64,000 nt of DNA from Hawksworthiomyces lignivorus (Eukaryota; Ascomycota; Sordariomycetes; Ophiostomatales; Ophiostomataceae), in the NCBI GenBank assembly GCA_002917075.1, contig NTMA01000022.1, positions 1 to 64,000 on the forward strand. The letters run 5' to 3'. Position 1 is the first letter of the stretch. The number at the start of each line of letters is the position of its first letter. Positions 21,401 through 32,181 of this stretch are shown here, piece after piece. The position numbers were made by a program, and so were the translations under genes. The notes under the pieces were generated by a model. That model was not told the DNA's origin and did no database searches. It worked only from the letters and a program-made list of their open reading frames with translations.

Positions 21401-24400
21401 GTTCCGAGTATGAACAGATCAAGGCATGCACGCTCCGTGGCATGCTTGACTTCAAGTTTGACGAGTGCACTCCCGTCCCCATCGACCAGGTCGAGCCATG
21501 GACCGAGATCGTTCGCCGCTTCTGCACGGGTGCCATGTCCTACGGCTCCATCTCTATGGAGTCGCACTCTACTCTCGCCATCGCCATGAACCGCCTCGGC
21601 GGCAAGTCCAACACTGGTGAAGGTGGTGAGGACCCTGAGCGCTCTGAGGTGATGGCCAACGGCGACACCATGCGCTCTGCCATTAAGCAGGTCGCCTCTG
21701 GTCGCTTCGGTGTGACGTCTGCCTACCTCGCCGACTCTGACGAGCTCCAGATCAAGATGGCCCAGGGCGCCAAGCCCGGTGAGGGTGGTGAGCTTCCTGG
21801 CCACAAGGTCAGCAAGTCCATCGCTCGCACGCGTCACTCTACACCCGGTGTGGGCCTGATCTCGCCCCCGCCTCACCACGACATCTACTCTATTGAGGAT
21901 CTGAAGCAGCTGATCTACGACCTGAAGTGCTCCAGCCCCCGCTCGCGTGTCTCCGTGAAGCTGGTGTCTGAGACCGGTGTCGGTATTGTCGCTTCCGGTG
22001 TCGCCAAGGCCAAGGCAGACCACATCCTGATCTCTGGCCACGATGGTGGTACCGGTGCCTCCCGCTGGACCGGTATCAAGTACGCCGGTCTGCCGTGGGA
22101 GCTGGGTCTGGCTGAGACTCACCAGACTCTGGTCCTCAACGACCTCCGTGGTCGCGTGGTTGTCCAGACTGACGGCCAGCTTCGCACTGGTCGCGACGTC
22201 GCCATGGCCTGCTTGCTCGGTGCGGAAGAGTGGGGTTTCGCTACGACGCCTCTCATTGCCATGGGCTGCATCATGATGCGCAAGTGCCATCTGAATACGT
22301 GCCCTGTCGGTATTGCGACGCAGGACCCTGAGCTTCGCAAGAAGTTCAAGGGCACTCCAGAGCACGTCATCAACTTCTTCTACTACATTGCCAACGAGCT
22401 TCGTGCTATCATGGCCAAGCTGGGTTTCCGCACTGTGAATGAGATGATTGGCCACGTTGAGGTGCTCAAGGTCCGCGATGACCTGCGCACCAACAAGACG
22501 CAGAACATCGATCTGTCTCTTATCCTGACCCCTGCTCATAAGCTGCGCCCGGGTGTGGCTACCTTCAACGTCCGCAAGCAGGACCACCGCCTCTATGTCC
22601 GCTTGGACAACAAGCTTATCTCGGAGGCCGAGCTTACCCTAGACAAGGGCCTGCCATCCCGCATCGAGTGTGACATCATTAACACCGACCGTGCTATGGG
22701 TACGTCGCTGTCCTACCACATCTCGAAGCGCTACGGCGAAACTGGTCTGCCCATGGACACTGTGCATGTCAACATCAAGGGCTCCGCAGGCCAGTCCTTC
22801 GGTGCTTTCCTGGCGCCGGGTGTGACTCTGGAGCTGGAGGGTGATTCCAACGATTACGTCGGAAAGGGTCTGTCCGGTGGTCGCCTGATCATCTACCCGC
22901 CCCGCTCGGCCGTGTTCAAGGCTGAGGAGAACATCCTCATTGGCAACGTCTGCCTGTACGGTGCCACGAGCGGTACGTGCTTCTTCCGTGGTGTTGCCGC
23001 CGAGCGTTTCGCTGTGCGCAACTCGGGTGCCACCGCGGTCGTCGAAGGTGTCGGCGACCACGGCTGCGAGTACATGACTGGCGGTCGCGTGCTTATCCTG
23101 GGCAGCACTGGTCGCAACTTTGCTGCCGGTATGTCTGGCGGTATCGCCTATGTTCTGGATGTCGACGGTGACTTCCTCGGCAAGCTGAACACGGAGATGG
23201 TTGAGGCTTCCGGCTTGGAAGATCCGGAGGACATTGCTTTCGTGCGTGGCCTGATCGAAGACCACCACCACTACACCGGCTCTGAGCTGGCGGCCCGCAT
23301 CCTCGTGGACTTCAACCGCGCTCTGCCCCGCTTTGTCAAGGTCCTTCCTGTCGACTACAAGCGCGTGCTGGAAGAGGAGGCTGCCAAGGCGGCCGAGGCC
23401 AAGCGTGCCGAGTACAACTTGCCTGTGATCCCTGCCCCCGCTAAGAAGGAGACCAAGTCTTCCGGCCAGCTGCAGGATCTCGAGGACAGCGTTGGCGACC
23501 ACGCTGCGGACAAGAAGAAGAAGGCTCTTGTTCTGGACAAGACGCGTGGCTTCATGAAGTACCACCGCCGTTCCGAGAAGTACCGCCCAGCTAAGACCCG
23601 TGTCAAGGATTGGGCTGAACTCTCGAGCCGCCTGGACGAGGATGAGCTCAAGTACCAGTCGGCGCGCTGCATGGACTGCGGTGTCCCCTTCTGCCAGTCT
23701 GACACTGGTTGCCCCATCTCCAACATTATTCCCAAGTGGAACGAGCTCGTGTTCCAGAACCAGTGGCGTGATGCGCTCAACCGCCTGCTGATGACGAACA
23801 ACTTCCCCGAGTTCACTGGCCGTGTCTGCCCTGCTCCTTGCGAGGGTGCCTGCGTCCTGGGCATCAACGAAGATCCCGTTGGAATCAAGTCGATCGAGTG
23901 TGCTATCATTGACCGGGGCTTCGAGATGGGCTGGATGGTGCCAACTCCTCCCCCCGTTCGCACTGGCAAGAAGGTGGCCATCATCGGCTCCGGCCCCTCT
24001 GGCCTGGCGGCTGCCGACCAGCTGAACCGGGCTGGCCACTCCGTCACCGTCTACGAGCGTGCTGACCGCCCCGGTGGTCTGCTCATGTACGGTATTCCGA
24101 ACATGAAGCTTGACAAGCGCGTTGTGAAGCGCCGCACGGACTTCATGGCCTCTGAGGGCGTTGTGTTCAAGACTGGTGTCGCCATCGGCGAGGAGATCAA
24201 GCTGATGGACCTCAAGGCTGAGAATGACGCTGTCATCATTGCCACTGGTGCCACCGTCGCCCGCGACCTGCCCATCCCCGGCCGCAACCTCGATGGCATC
24301 CACTTTGCCATGGAGTTCCTGCACAAGAACACCAAGTCGCTGCTTGACTCGGAGCTGGCTGACAACACGTACATCTCGGCCAAGGACAAGCACGTCGTGG

Positions 24401-25135
24401 TCATCGGCGGTGGTGACACCGGCAACGACTGCATTGGCACGTCGCTGCGTCACGGCGCCAAGTCCATTGTCAACTTTGAGCTGCTGCCGCAGCCCCCGCC
24501 AGAGCGTGCCCGCGACAACCCATGGCCGCAGTGGCCCCGCATCTACCGCGTGGACTACGGCCACACGGAAGTGCGCCAGCACCACGGCAAGGACCCCCGT
24601 GAATACTGCATCATGTCCGACAGCTTCGTCGACGATGGCACTGGCAAGGTCAAGGGCATCAACACGCAGCGCGTCGAGTGGACGCGGTCGCCCAGCGGCG
24701 GTTGGGACATGAAGAAGATCGAGGGCTCTGAGCAGTTCTTCCCGGCCGACCTGGTTCTGCTGGCTATGGGTTTCCTTGGCCCTGATGCTCGCGTGCTCGG
24801 CGACGAGATCGAGAAGGACGCCCGCAAGAACGTCAAGACGCCTCCTGGCCAGTACGCCACCAATGTTCCCGGCATCTTCGCTGCGGGCGATTGCCGCCGT
24901 GGCCAGTCTCTCATCGTCTGGTAAGTTTTACTATTTTTTATTCTATCTCTCTGTTATGCTTTCATTCGTCGGTCTTTTTGACACTGAACTAACAATTTTT
25001 GTTTTTAGGGGCATCAACGAGGGTCGGCAGGCAGCTCGTGAGGTTGATCTGTTCCTTGAGGGATCTACCAGCCTCCCTGTGACTGGCGGTATCATCAAGC
25101 GCTCCGCCAAGGAGGTTCTGGGCCTTGCCAAATAA
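18424..25135 (+). CDS. GLT1: Glutamate synthase (GOGAT), NAD(P)H-dependent
   Basis: Glutamate synthase makes two glutamates from glutamine and 2-oxoglutarate. The CDS joins 18424-18548, 18667-18720, 18802-19514, 19604-24920 and 25009-25135, giving 2111 aa, the usual fungal single-chain length. A short propeptide ends before KDACGVGF, leaving Cys54 as the N-terminal nucleophile of the glutaminase domain. In yeast the propeptide is also 53 residues. The central and FMN domains contain CIMMRKCHLNTCPVG (Cys1186, 1192, 1197), the C-x5-C-x4-C ligands of the [3Fe-4S] cluster. The GXGXG-rich alpha subunit tail follows. The beta-subunit-like part has Cys-rich iron-sulphur motifs (CMDCGVPFCQSDTGCPISN, near residue 1653). 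It also has two dinucleotide folds, IIGSGPSGLAAA (about 1757) and VIGGGDTGNDC (about 1896). All splice phases agree. A GATA-site cluster upstream suggests nitrogen control. Complete and apparently intact. Confidence 0.98.
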
Positions 25136-25826
25136 ATTTGTGGATAGGTTGGAGTAGATGTACTTCTCCGCGAGAAGCCTTTAACTCATCTCCTTTCTAG
25201 TTTGGCTAACTTTTTTTTTGTTGTCTTTTTATGTCACCATTCACATTTATTACCATCATGCTGCCCTTCAGTTTTGGCTTTGGTGTATCTGGGAGTGGCA
25301 ATTTGTTTGTGGGTTTCAGCTTGCTCTGCCTTCTGCATTTTCCACATTATGGCATTTTGATGATTTTTTGTATATATGCACATATTGATTAGTTTTAAAA
25401 AAAATTATAAATTGAACAATCTCCATGTCCGTTGTAAAATACCTGCTACATGCCTAAGTGCACGAATCCCATCAGTGTTTTGGTACGACTTATCGTTCGT
25501 ATCACCTCTATATCCTCTGTACAAATAACCATAATGTTGGGTCCCGTCTGGTCTGGAACGACATCCGTATCCTATCTACAAAGCAATGCCAGTTGCACGA
25601 ACGAAAAACTGAGAAGTGCATGTGGGCATCTTTCTAGAGAAGACTGTCGTGAGTCTCTACATGGTACGAAGTAGAAATTTACGCTTAAGCTTACACTGGA
25701 GGTCGTGCTAAGCCAAAGGCCAACACAAGCTTTTGGCTAATATGATTGGACTACCCCACTTCGCAGAACCAAGCTTTGCAATGAGACGACGGCATTAGCG
25801 AGCCTCGTACAAACGCAGAACCAGGT

Positions 25827-25848
25827 TCTCTCTCTCTCTCTCTCTCTC
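25827..25848 (+). repeat. TC dinucleotide microsatellite
   Basis: About eleven TC units, about 1 kb upstream of VTC4. Confidence 0.85.
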
Positions 25849-26050
25849 TGCGTAGTCTGTGTGCATGGTGTCCTCCATGTGCGGAACGAAGCAAACAATT
25901 GCACAGTGACAAAAAAGAGAAGAAAGAAGAGAAAGCAAAACGGCCTGTCATGAACTGCGGCTTTGTAGCGTTATGACTAAGGGAACAGAACCATTTCCGG
26001 GCTGAGGCAGCAAGGAGAGGAAGGGAGGCAGTCCACCTTGGGCAACAGCA

Positions 26051-26056
26051 CACGTG
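26051..26056 (+). promoter_or_regulatory. CACGTG E-box upstream of VTC4 (possible Pho4/NUC-1 site)
   Basis: A perfect CACGTG palindrome lies about 810 nt before the VTC4 start. VTC genes are phosphate-starvation (PHO) targets in yeast, where Pho4 binds this hexamer. CACGTG also occurs elsewhere in the window, including inside genes, so this assignment is tentative. Confidence 0.3.
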
Positions 26057-26765
26057 CAGAAATAGTAATGTGTTATTGGCCAATTGGTGCTGTGCGGGGC
26101 TTGTTCTGCAGTGCCAGATAGCCTGCCGTTCTAGTGGGCGTGGCCTGCACGGGGCGGGTTTTATCTGTACGATGCAGTTAGCTCGCTCGAGTCTAGTGCA
26201 CAGATGGAGTACTACAGTGGGGGCGACGACAAGGTTTTAGCATGTAGGCGAGAGCCAGACAAAGCCAGAGAGACGGCCAGCCAGAAGCTCTGGAGCGAAA
26301 TCGCGCAGCAAAAGTTTCTGTTGTTCAAAGCAAGGTACGGAAGCACGGCGTGGTATGTGTATGCATATTGGTCGTAGCAAATAGAAGACCACAAGGCATA
26401 GTGAGAAGAGCCCCGAGATAGATTTGCCTCTTCACAGAAGGGGTGGGCTGCTGGCAAGCACTTTTTTTTAATTCCTCCCTTGTAGTTATTCTTCTCGTCT
26501 TGTTTTTGTCGTCTCTCAATTGGATCCGCTTCTTTTTTTCTTCTTTTCCATTCTTGTGTCAATTCCCCTGTGGCTGGTCTCTTCCCTCGTCTCTCATTCT
26601 CTCTTTGGTTTTGAGCAACCCGGTCTTGTTACTCGCAATTTCTTCGCCCTTTTGTCCTTTCAACCCTCTCTCTCATCTATTTTTTGGGGGCAACATCTAC
26701 TTTTGGGTTCTGCTTGGGTTCCTTTTCTTGTTTTAAAAGAGAATCGCCTTTCTCTCTCCCTCCCT

Positions 26766-26772
<7 letters not shown>

Positions 26773-26820
<48 letters not shown>
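26773..26820 (+). repeat. CT microsatellite in the VTC4 leader
   Basis: About 24 uninterrupted CT units preceded by CCCT repeats end about 40 nt before the VTC4 ATG, so the repeat lies in the core promoter or 5' UTR, where length variation could affect expression. Confidence 0.88.
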
Positions 26821-26823
<3 letters not shown>

Positions 26824-26861
26824 CCCCTCTCTTCGCCAAAGCCCACCTCCCGACAGACACG

Positions 26862-29373
26862 ATGCGGTTCGGCAAGACGCTCCGCGAGTCCATCTACCCG
26901 CCGTGGAAGGCCGAGTACATCGACTACAGCAAGCTCAAGCGCCTGCTGCGTGACGATGAGGGCGCCGACAACTCCGACACCGAGGGCGGCGAGGCCTCGT
27001 GGACCGAGGAGGACGAGAACCGCTTCTGCGACGAGATGTTCAACGTCCAGCTCGAAAAGGTCGCCAAGTTCCAGGAGGACCGGGTGAACCTGCTGCGCAG
27101 CCGCGCCGACGCCATCTTTGAGAAGCTGCGGGAGCTGGCGCCGACCACCGGCGCCGCCAGCTCCGACGGCGGCGTTGCCGCTGCGAGCAGCGCCGCGTCT
27201 GCGGGGGCCGCCTCGGCCGACGACAAGGGCAAGAACGCTAGCAAGAGCGAGATCACTGCGCAGCGGGTGCGCGAGGTCGAGGCCGAGCTCGATAGCATCA
27301 CCAACGAGCTGCGCGAGCTCAAGCGCTACAGCAACCTCAACTACACGGGCTTCCTCAAGATCGTCAAGAAGCACGACCGCAAGCGCGGCAACCACTACCG
27401 CGTGCGCCCCATGATGCAGGTCAGCCTGCAGCGCCGGCCCTTCAACTCCGAGGCCGGCTACTCGCCGCTGCTGGCCAAGCTGTCCCTTATGTACGAGGCC
27501 GTGCACCAGTACCTGAACCCCGACGAGGCCGCCCTGCCCGTCGACCTCGAGACCCAGCAGGAGACCCGGAACAACGGCGAGCGCTACACCGCCTCCAAGT
27601 GTACGTAGCTTCCTGCTCTTTCGTAGTCTGCTGTTCTACTATTCTTCTGTTCTACGAGTTTATTTTGCTCTACTTTACTGACTTTTTTTTTTTCTTTCTC
27701 TGTTTCAGTCTGGGTTCACCCCGACAACCTGCTCGAGGTCAAGACCATGGTGCTGCGGCATCTCCCGGCGCTGGTCTACAGCGACTCGTCGGCCAAGGAA
27801 GCGGACGCAACGGTGGATCCGACGCTGACTTCGCTGTACCTGGACAGCAGCAAGTTTGAGCTGTACAACCACAAGCTGGACCGCAACGGCGAGAAGGCGG
27901 CGTCCTTGCGCCTGCGCTGGTACGGCCAGCTGTCGGCCAAGCCGGAGCTGTACCTGGACCAGAAGGTCATCGACCAGAACGGCACCAGCGAGGAGCGCCG
28001 CATCACCATCAAGGACAAGTACGTCAAGCCGTTCCTGGACGGCGACTACAAGATGGAGAAGAGCATCCAGAAGATGGAGCGCCAGGGCGAGCAGCCCGAC
28101 GCCGTCGAGGCCTTCCGCAAGACGGCCGACGCCATCCAGACGTTTGTGCGCGACAAGGCCCTCGAGCCCGTGCTGCGGGCCAACTACGTGCGCACCGCCT
28201 TCCAGAAGCCGGCCGACGACCGCGTACGCGTGTCTATCGACACCAACCTGGCCTTCATCCGCGAGGACAACTTTGACCGCCGCCGCCCCTGCCGCGAGCC
28301 CACCGAGTGGCACCGCCGCGACATTGATGCCGGCAACCTCACCTATCCCTTTACGGACCTGCCGCCCAGCGACGTGTCGCGCTTCCCCCACGCCGTCCTC
28401 GAGATCAAGCTGCGCGAGGACGTCGGCTCCAAGCGGCCCGCCTGGGTCGAGGACCTCATGTCGTCCCACCTGGTGCACCCGGTGCCGCACTTTTCCAAGT
28501 TCGTGCACGGTGCCGCCGTGCTGTTCGACGACTACGTCAACCGCCTGCCCTTCTGGCTGAGCGACCTCGACCGCGACATCCGCCGCGACCCCCAGGAGGC
28601 CTTCGCCGAAGAGGAGCTGCGGCGGGCCCAGCGCGCCGCCGACGAGCAGGTCGTTGGCAGCTTCCTGGGCACCACGGGCAAGCTGAGCTCGTACAAGGCG
28701 GCCAAGAGCTCGCCCGTCGCCAAGTCGGCGTCGTACCTGCAGGACCGCCTGGCGTCCGAGGGTGGCTCCATCGCACAGCGCCTGCAGCAGGGCAGCGTTG
28801 GCACCGGCGGCAAGCAGTCGGGCGTGGTCAACGGCGGCGAGGCGGCGGCGGCGGCGACCGACGATGCGACCGGCGCGGCAGGCAACGGTGTTGGCGTCGG
28901 CACCTCGTACGGCGCCATCTCGTCGGTGCTGCCGTCGTTCTCAATGACGCGCTACGCCAAGTGGCGCCGGGCTAAGGACCAGGCGCCCCAGTTGCCCGAG
29001 GGCGTGACGGAGCCGACCGAGTGGCTCAAGAACGCCGGCCCGCTCCAGATCGAGCCCAAGGTGTGGCTGGCCAACGAGCGCACGTTCCTCAAGTGGCAGC
29101 ACATCTGCATCCTGCTGGGCAGCTTGGCCGTGGCCCTGTTCACGGCCGCCAGCGGCGGCGACAACACGGTCGCCACCGCCATGGGCATCGTGTACATCTC
29201 GGTGGCCGCCTTTGCCGGCTTCTGGGGCTGGTACATCCTGGAGACGCGGCGCGACATGATCCTGGCCCGCAGCGGCCGCGACTTTGACAACATGACCGGC
29301 CCCGTCGTGGTTAGCGTGGCGCTGATGGCGGCGCTGATCCTGAATCTGGTGTTTGCAGTAAGTTATTTTTATT

Positions 29374-29415
<42 letters not shown>

Positions 29416-29588
29416 ACCTCCCCTCCCCTCCCTCCCTCCCTCTCCTTTCACTCGTCCCTTCTTCTTCGCGCGTCTAGTCGATCATCCTCCCATATACTAA
29501 CCTTCTCCAGTACCGTGCTGCGTTTGATCGTTGGGCCGATAAAGACACCACCCTGATGATGGAAAACTCCAGCTACGTGCACGCATGA
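26862..29588 (+). CDS. VTC4: Vacuolar transporter chaperone 4, polyphosphate polymerase
   Basis: Vtc4 is the catalytic subunit of the VTC complex. It makes polyphosphate from ATP and passes it into the vacuole, and its SPX domain senses inositol pyrophosphates. The CDS joins 26862-27600, 27709-29357 and 29511-29588, giving 821 aa. The N-terminal SPX domain (about 1-200) opens with MRFGKTLRESIYPPWKAEYI and includes the basic helix YSNLNYTGFLKIVKKHDRK, interrupted by a Ser/Ala-rich loop. The tunnel-shaped polymerase domain (about 247-560) keeps the catalytic basic residues: R314 and R316 in LRLRWYG, E478 in VLEIKL and K510 in SKFVHG. This separates it from Vtc2/Vtc3. A low-complexity linker leads to three membrane helices near the C-terminus. 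The last intron holds a 39-nt poly(C) run. A CACGTG site and a CT microsatellite precede the gene. Confidence 0.96.
29377..29415 (+). repeat. Poly(C) tract, 39 nt, inside VTC4 intron 2
   Basis: Thirty-nine consecutive C on the sense strand, starting 19 nt after the donor of the last VTC4 intron (29358-29510), followed by more C/T-rich sequence. The RNA would carry C39, and the other strand is G39 and could form a quadruplex. The length may not be exact in an assembly. Confidence 0.92.
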
Positions 29589-32181
29589 GAGAGGGGAGCA
29601 GGGCACGTCAGGGGAAACCCGATGAATTGACGAGCTGATTGCGACCAGCGCAGCACCATAGAAAGCGGGGGAATGCTTTTGCGAGTGTTTGCGTGTGTGC
29701 GTGTGTTGTAAGTGTCTGTGTACGTGACCGTCAGGTTGAGCAGAGAAAGGTTCGGCAATGCTCCATATGTTTCCCTGTCCGCCAGTCATCCCAGCTATCT
29801 GCTGTGTTTGTGTCGTCTCTTATCGTTCTGCTCTGAGCCATACAGAAAGCAGAACGCAACGGCATGCTCGTGCGGGCAGCGGAGGAAGCAATATTGCGTC
29901 TCCGATAGAGAGACTGTCACCATCTAATTTCCTTGATCCTTGTATCTGTCTACATTTGTGTATTATTGTTCCTTGTTTTATTTGCTGCTTTTCATTGTTT
30001 TGGGTTGCTTTCAAAGGCTGTATGTTTTGTTTTGCATGTCTGGATAATTTGCATGCCTTACTAAAAGGCGACGAGTTTGGCAATAAAATCTCATTTGTAC
30101 CCAAAAATACACTGGCGCTCGGCAATCGCTGTTGCAGGGATTATCCAGCTGTGCATTGCCGTCGTATGCCTGAAGCCGTTAGGCAGCTCTAAGAAACACA
30201 GACGGTATACGAAGAAACGGATGATGTGGTTCTCGCCTTTTTTTGCCCCCAGAGGCCGCCGCAGCAAAAAAAACACAGGCATTTTTAATTCTTGGCCGCT
30301 CTGGTGTGTCGTGGCTGTTCCCCCGCCACTGCTATGAAACGTCAGATTTTGTACGCATCTGAATGGACTGGATTTGACAGTCAGCCTCGTCCGACGCGTG
30401 CTCATTGGCCTGTCTGGGATCGGTTTGGCATTTTGCAAGAAAATTCGACGACTGGGGGACTGCTATTGGCGAGATTCACGCTTGTCCCATCTGCATGGCG
30501 CGGTGCATAACGTGCTGCATGTAGCTGCAGACAGCTGAGTGGAAATAACGAGAGGTTGGTTCCCCCAATAAAACAGACACTTAAGAAAACCCAGACCGCT
30601 TGTTCGGTTTGTGCAACTGGGATACCAAACACCGGTCTTCACTGGCAAAAAAAGAGCATAGTGAAGGAAAAGACGGGACAGAGCTCTGAGCTTGTCACGA
30701 TCTTACTAGCATCTCAATTTCCAGTAGAAACAGATTTGGGACGGATTTCCGATGCACCTTCGATGCACTTTGAACGCAATGTCTATGCACGTGCGCTTGC
30801 TTGCTTCTGCGGCGGACTTTTTCCTTGGTCCTTTCCCTGCTGGTGAAGAATTTCGAGGGCGGCCATACCTTCCGAAAGGGGCACACTACTCGTCCCTTGC
30901 CACTACCATTAATTTGATCTTTCCTTTTTCCTTTTTCCTCCCCTTTGCGTTGTTCCAAGCTGGTAGGCTGGGTAAATTGGATGATGATACCAGTGATCGA
31001 AGACCAAACAACGAGACAGTTAATACGGAGTAAGCCTACAGAGTGGTTAGTTAATACACAGCAAATTATGATAATGGACATTGTATGCATTGAGACATGT
31101 TTGCCCCCCCCCCCCCCCCCCCCCCCCCCCAGCCGCCCAAAATAAAAATAAAAATGTATGGAGTACGTCAGAGCACACGCATACAAACGCTCTTGCAATC
31201 AGATGCACACTCCTTACTCCTACTTATGCCTTCCTTTTATTACATTTTCGAGCTCCCTTTCTCGAACATCTCCTGTGCTCCTTCCTTCTCTTCTCGTATG
31301 TTGCCAGCTGGATCCTTCCTCTTCATTCATTTATCCTCCTCCCCCCTCCTTAGTTTCATAGCTTTATCCCATTATCCAATATCTTTTCTCCTGCTGTCAT
31401 CTTCTTCCTCCCAATTGCCTCACTTTTGCTTCTCCTCTTCCCTTCGGTTCCGACCTGCGAATAAGACCTCTGGTTGCTACTGTCGGCTTTGCCTTTCCGA
31501 CACGAATCAACGTTGTAGAAAACCTGTGGTTGTATGCACGTTAGACAAGTCCAGTTAGCCAAAACGACCAACAGAGAGTGATCTTCCGCAGCCACCCAGC
31601 CACGCAAACCGTTCGTTTGCTCGCTTTTCTTTTTTCTGATTTCTTGATAATCACCGCCCGTATCTCTCCTTGTCGCTTTTGCCGTATGATTGACGAGTAA
31701 AGCGCAAGCCGGATATCCAGGAGGGGGAAATGACAACGCATAGATCGGTCAGAGCTTAATGAAAAAAAGTTTAAGTGGTTGCAGCTCAAAGCGTTTTCTT
31801 CATCCCTCGGTTCTCCCACATGCATGCACCTCTCAGCCTGCTATCCAAAAAATTGCTGTAATTTTTTTTTCCTTTTTTATTTTTCCCTTTTTTTAAGCAA
31901 AAAGGAGGCTCGCAGACACAGAGAAAGAGAGAAGTGACTTTTTTTGTTCTATCATTGTTATTATATTCTTATGTTCCCATAGCGTTTTGTTCCTTTTTTT
32001 TGTTCCTTTTTTTGCTTTCATCCTAGTGACGTTATACGACCCACGTTGTTTGCTGTCGATTTACGCCTCGTCATCACATCTGACGCTTTGCCACACAACG
32101 ACAATAATTAGCAGACTCAACAAAAATCGATATCTTATTCTTCTTAATTTATATCGCCAATACACCTTACCATGAGCCATC
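29589..32181. other. Intergenic region, VTC4 to the 885-aa gene
   Basis: No supportable gene on either strand in 2.6 kb. It contains a 27-nt poly(C) tract, a TACGGAGTA copy at 31024-31032, a CACGTG at 30788-30793 and a T/C-rich promoter segment from about 31200 on. Confidence 0.5.
31104..31130 (+). repeat. Poly(C) tract, 27 nt
   Basis: An uninterrupted run of 27 C in intergenic DNA, 1.7 kb beyond the similar tract in VTC4. Confidence 0.92.

Larger units (their letters stand above)
25136..26861. other. Intergenic region and VTC4 promoter
   Basis: No gene seen. It contains the GLT1 3' flank (T-rich), a TC microsatellite at about 25827-25848, a CACGTG site at 26051-26056 and the pyrimidine-rich VTC4 leader ending in a long CT repeat. 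Confidence 0.55.

Noticed and set aside
22639..24585. A 648-codon open frame antisense to GLT1
   Set aside because: It mirrors the GC-rich third positions of GLT1, has no recognisable domain and no promoter or splice signals of its own; GLT1 on the other strand is certain.
30788..30793. Second CACGTG as a VTC4 control site
   Set aside because: It lies 1.2 kb beyond the VTC4 stop, and the same hexamer also occurs inside several genes.
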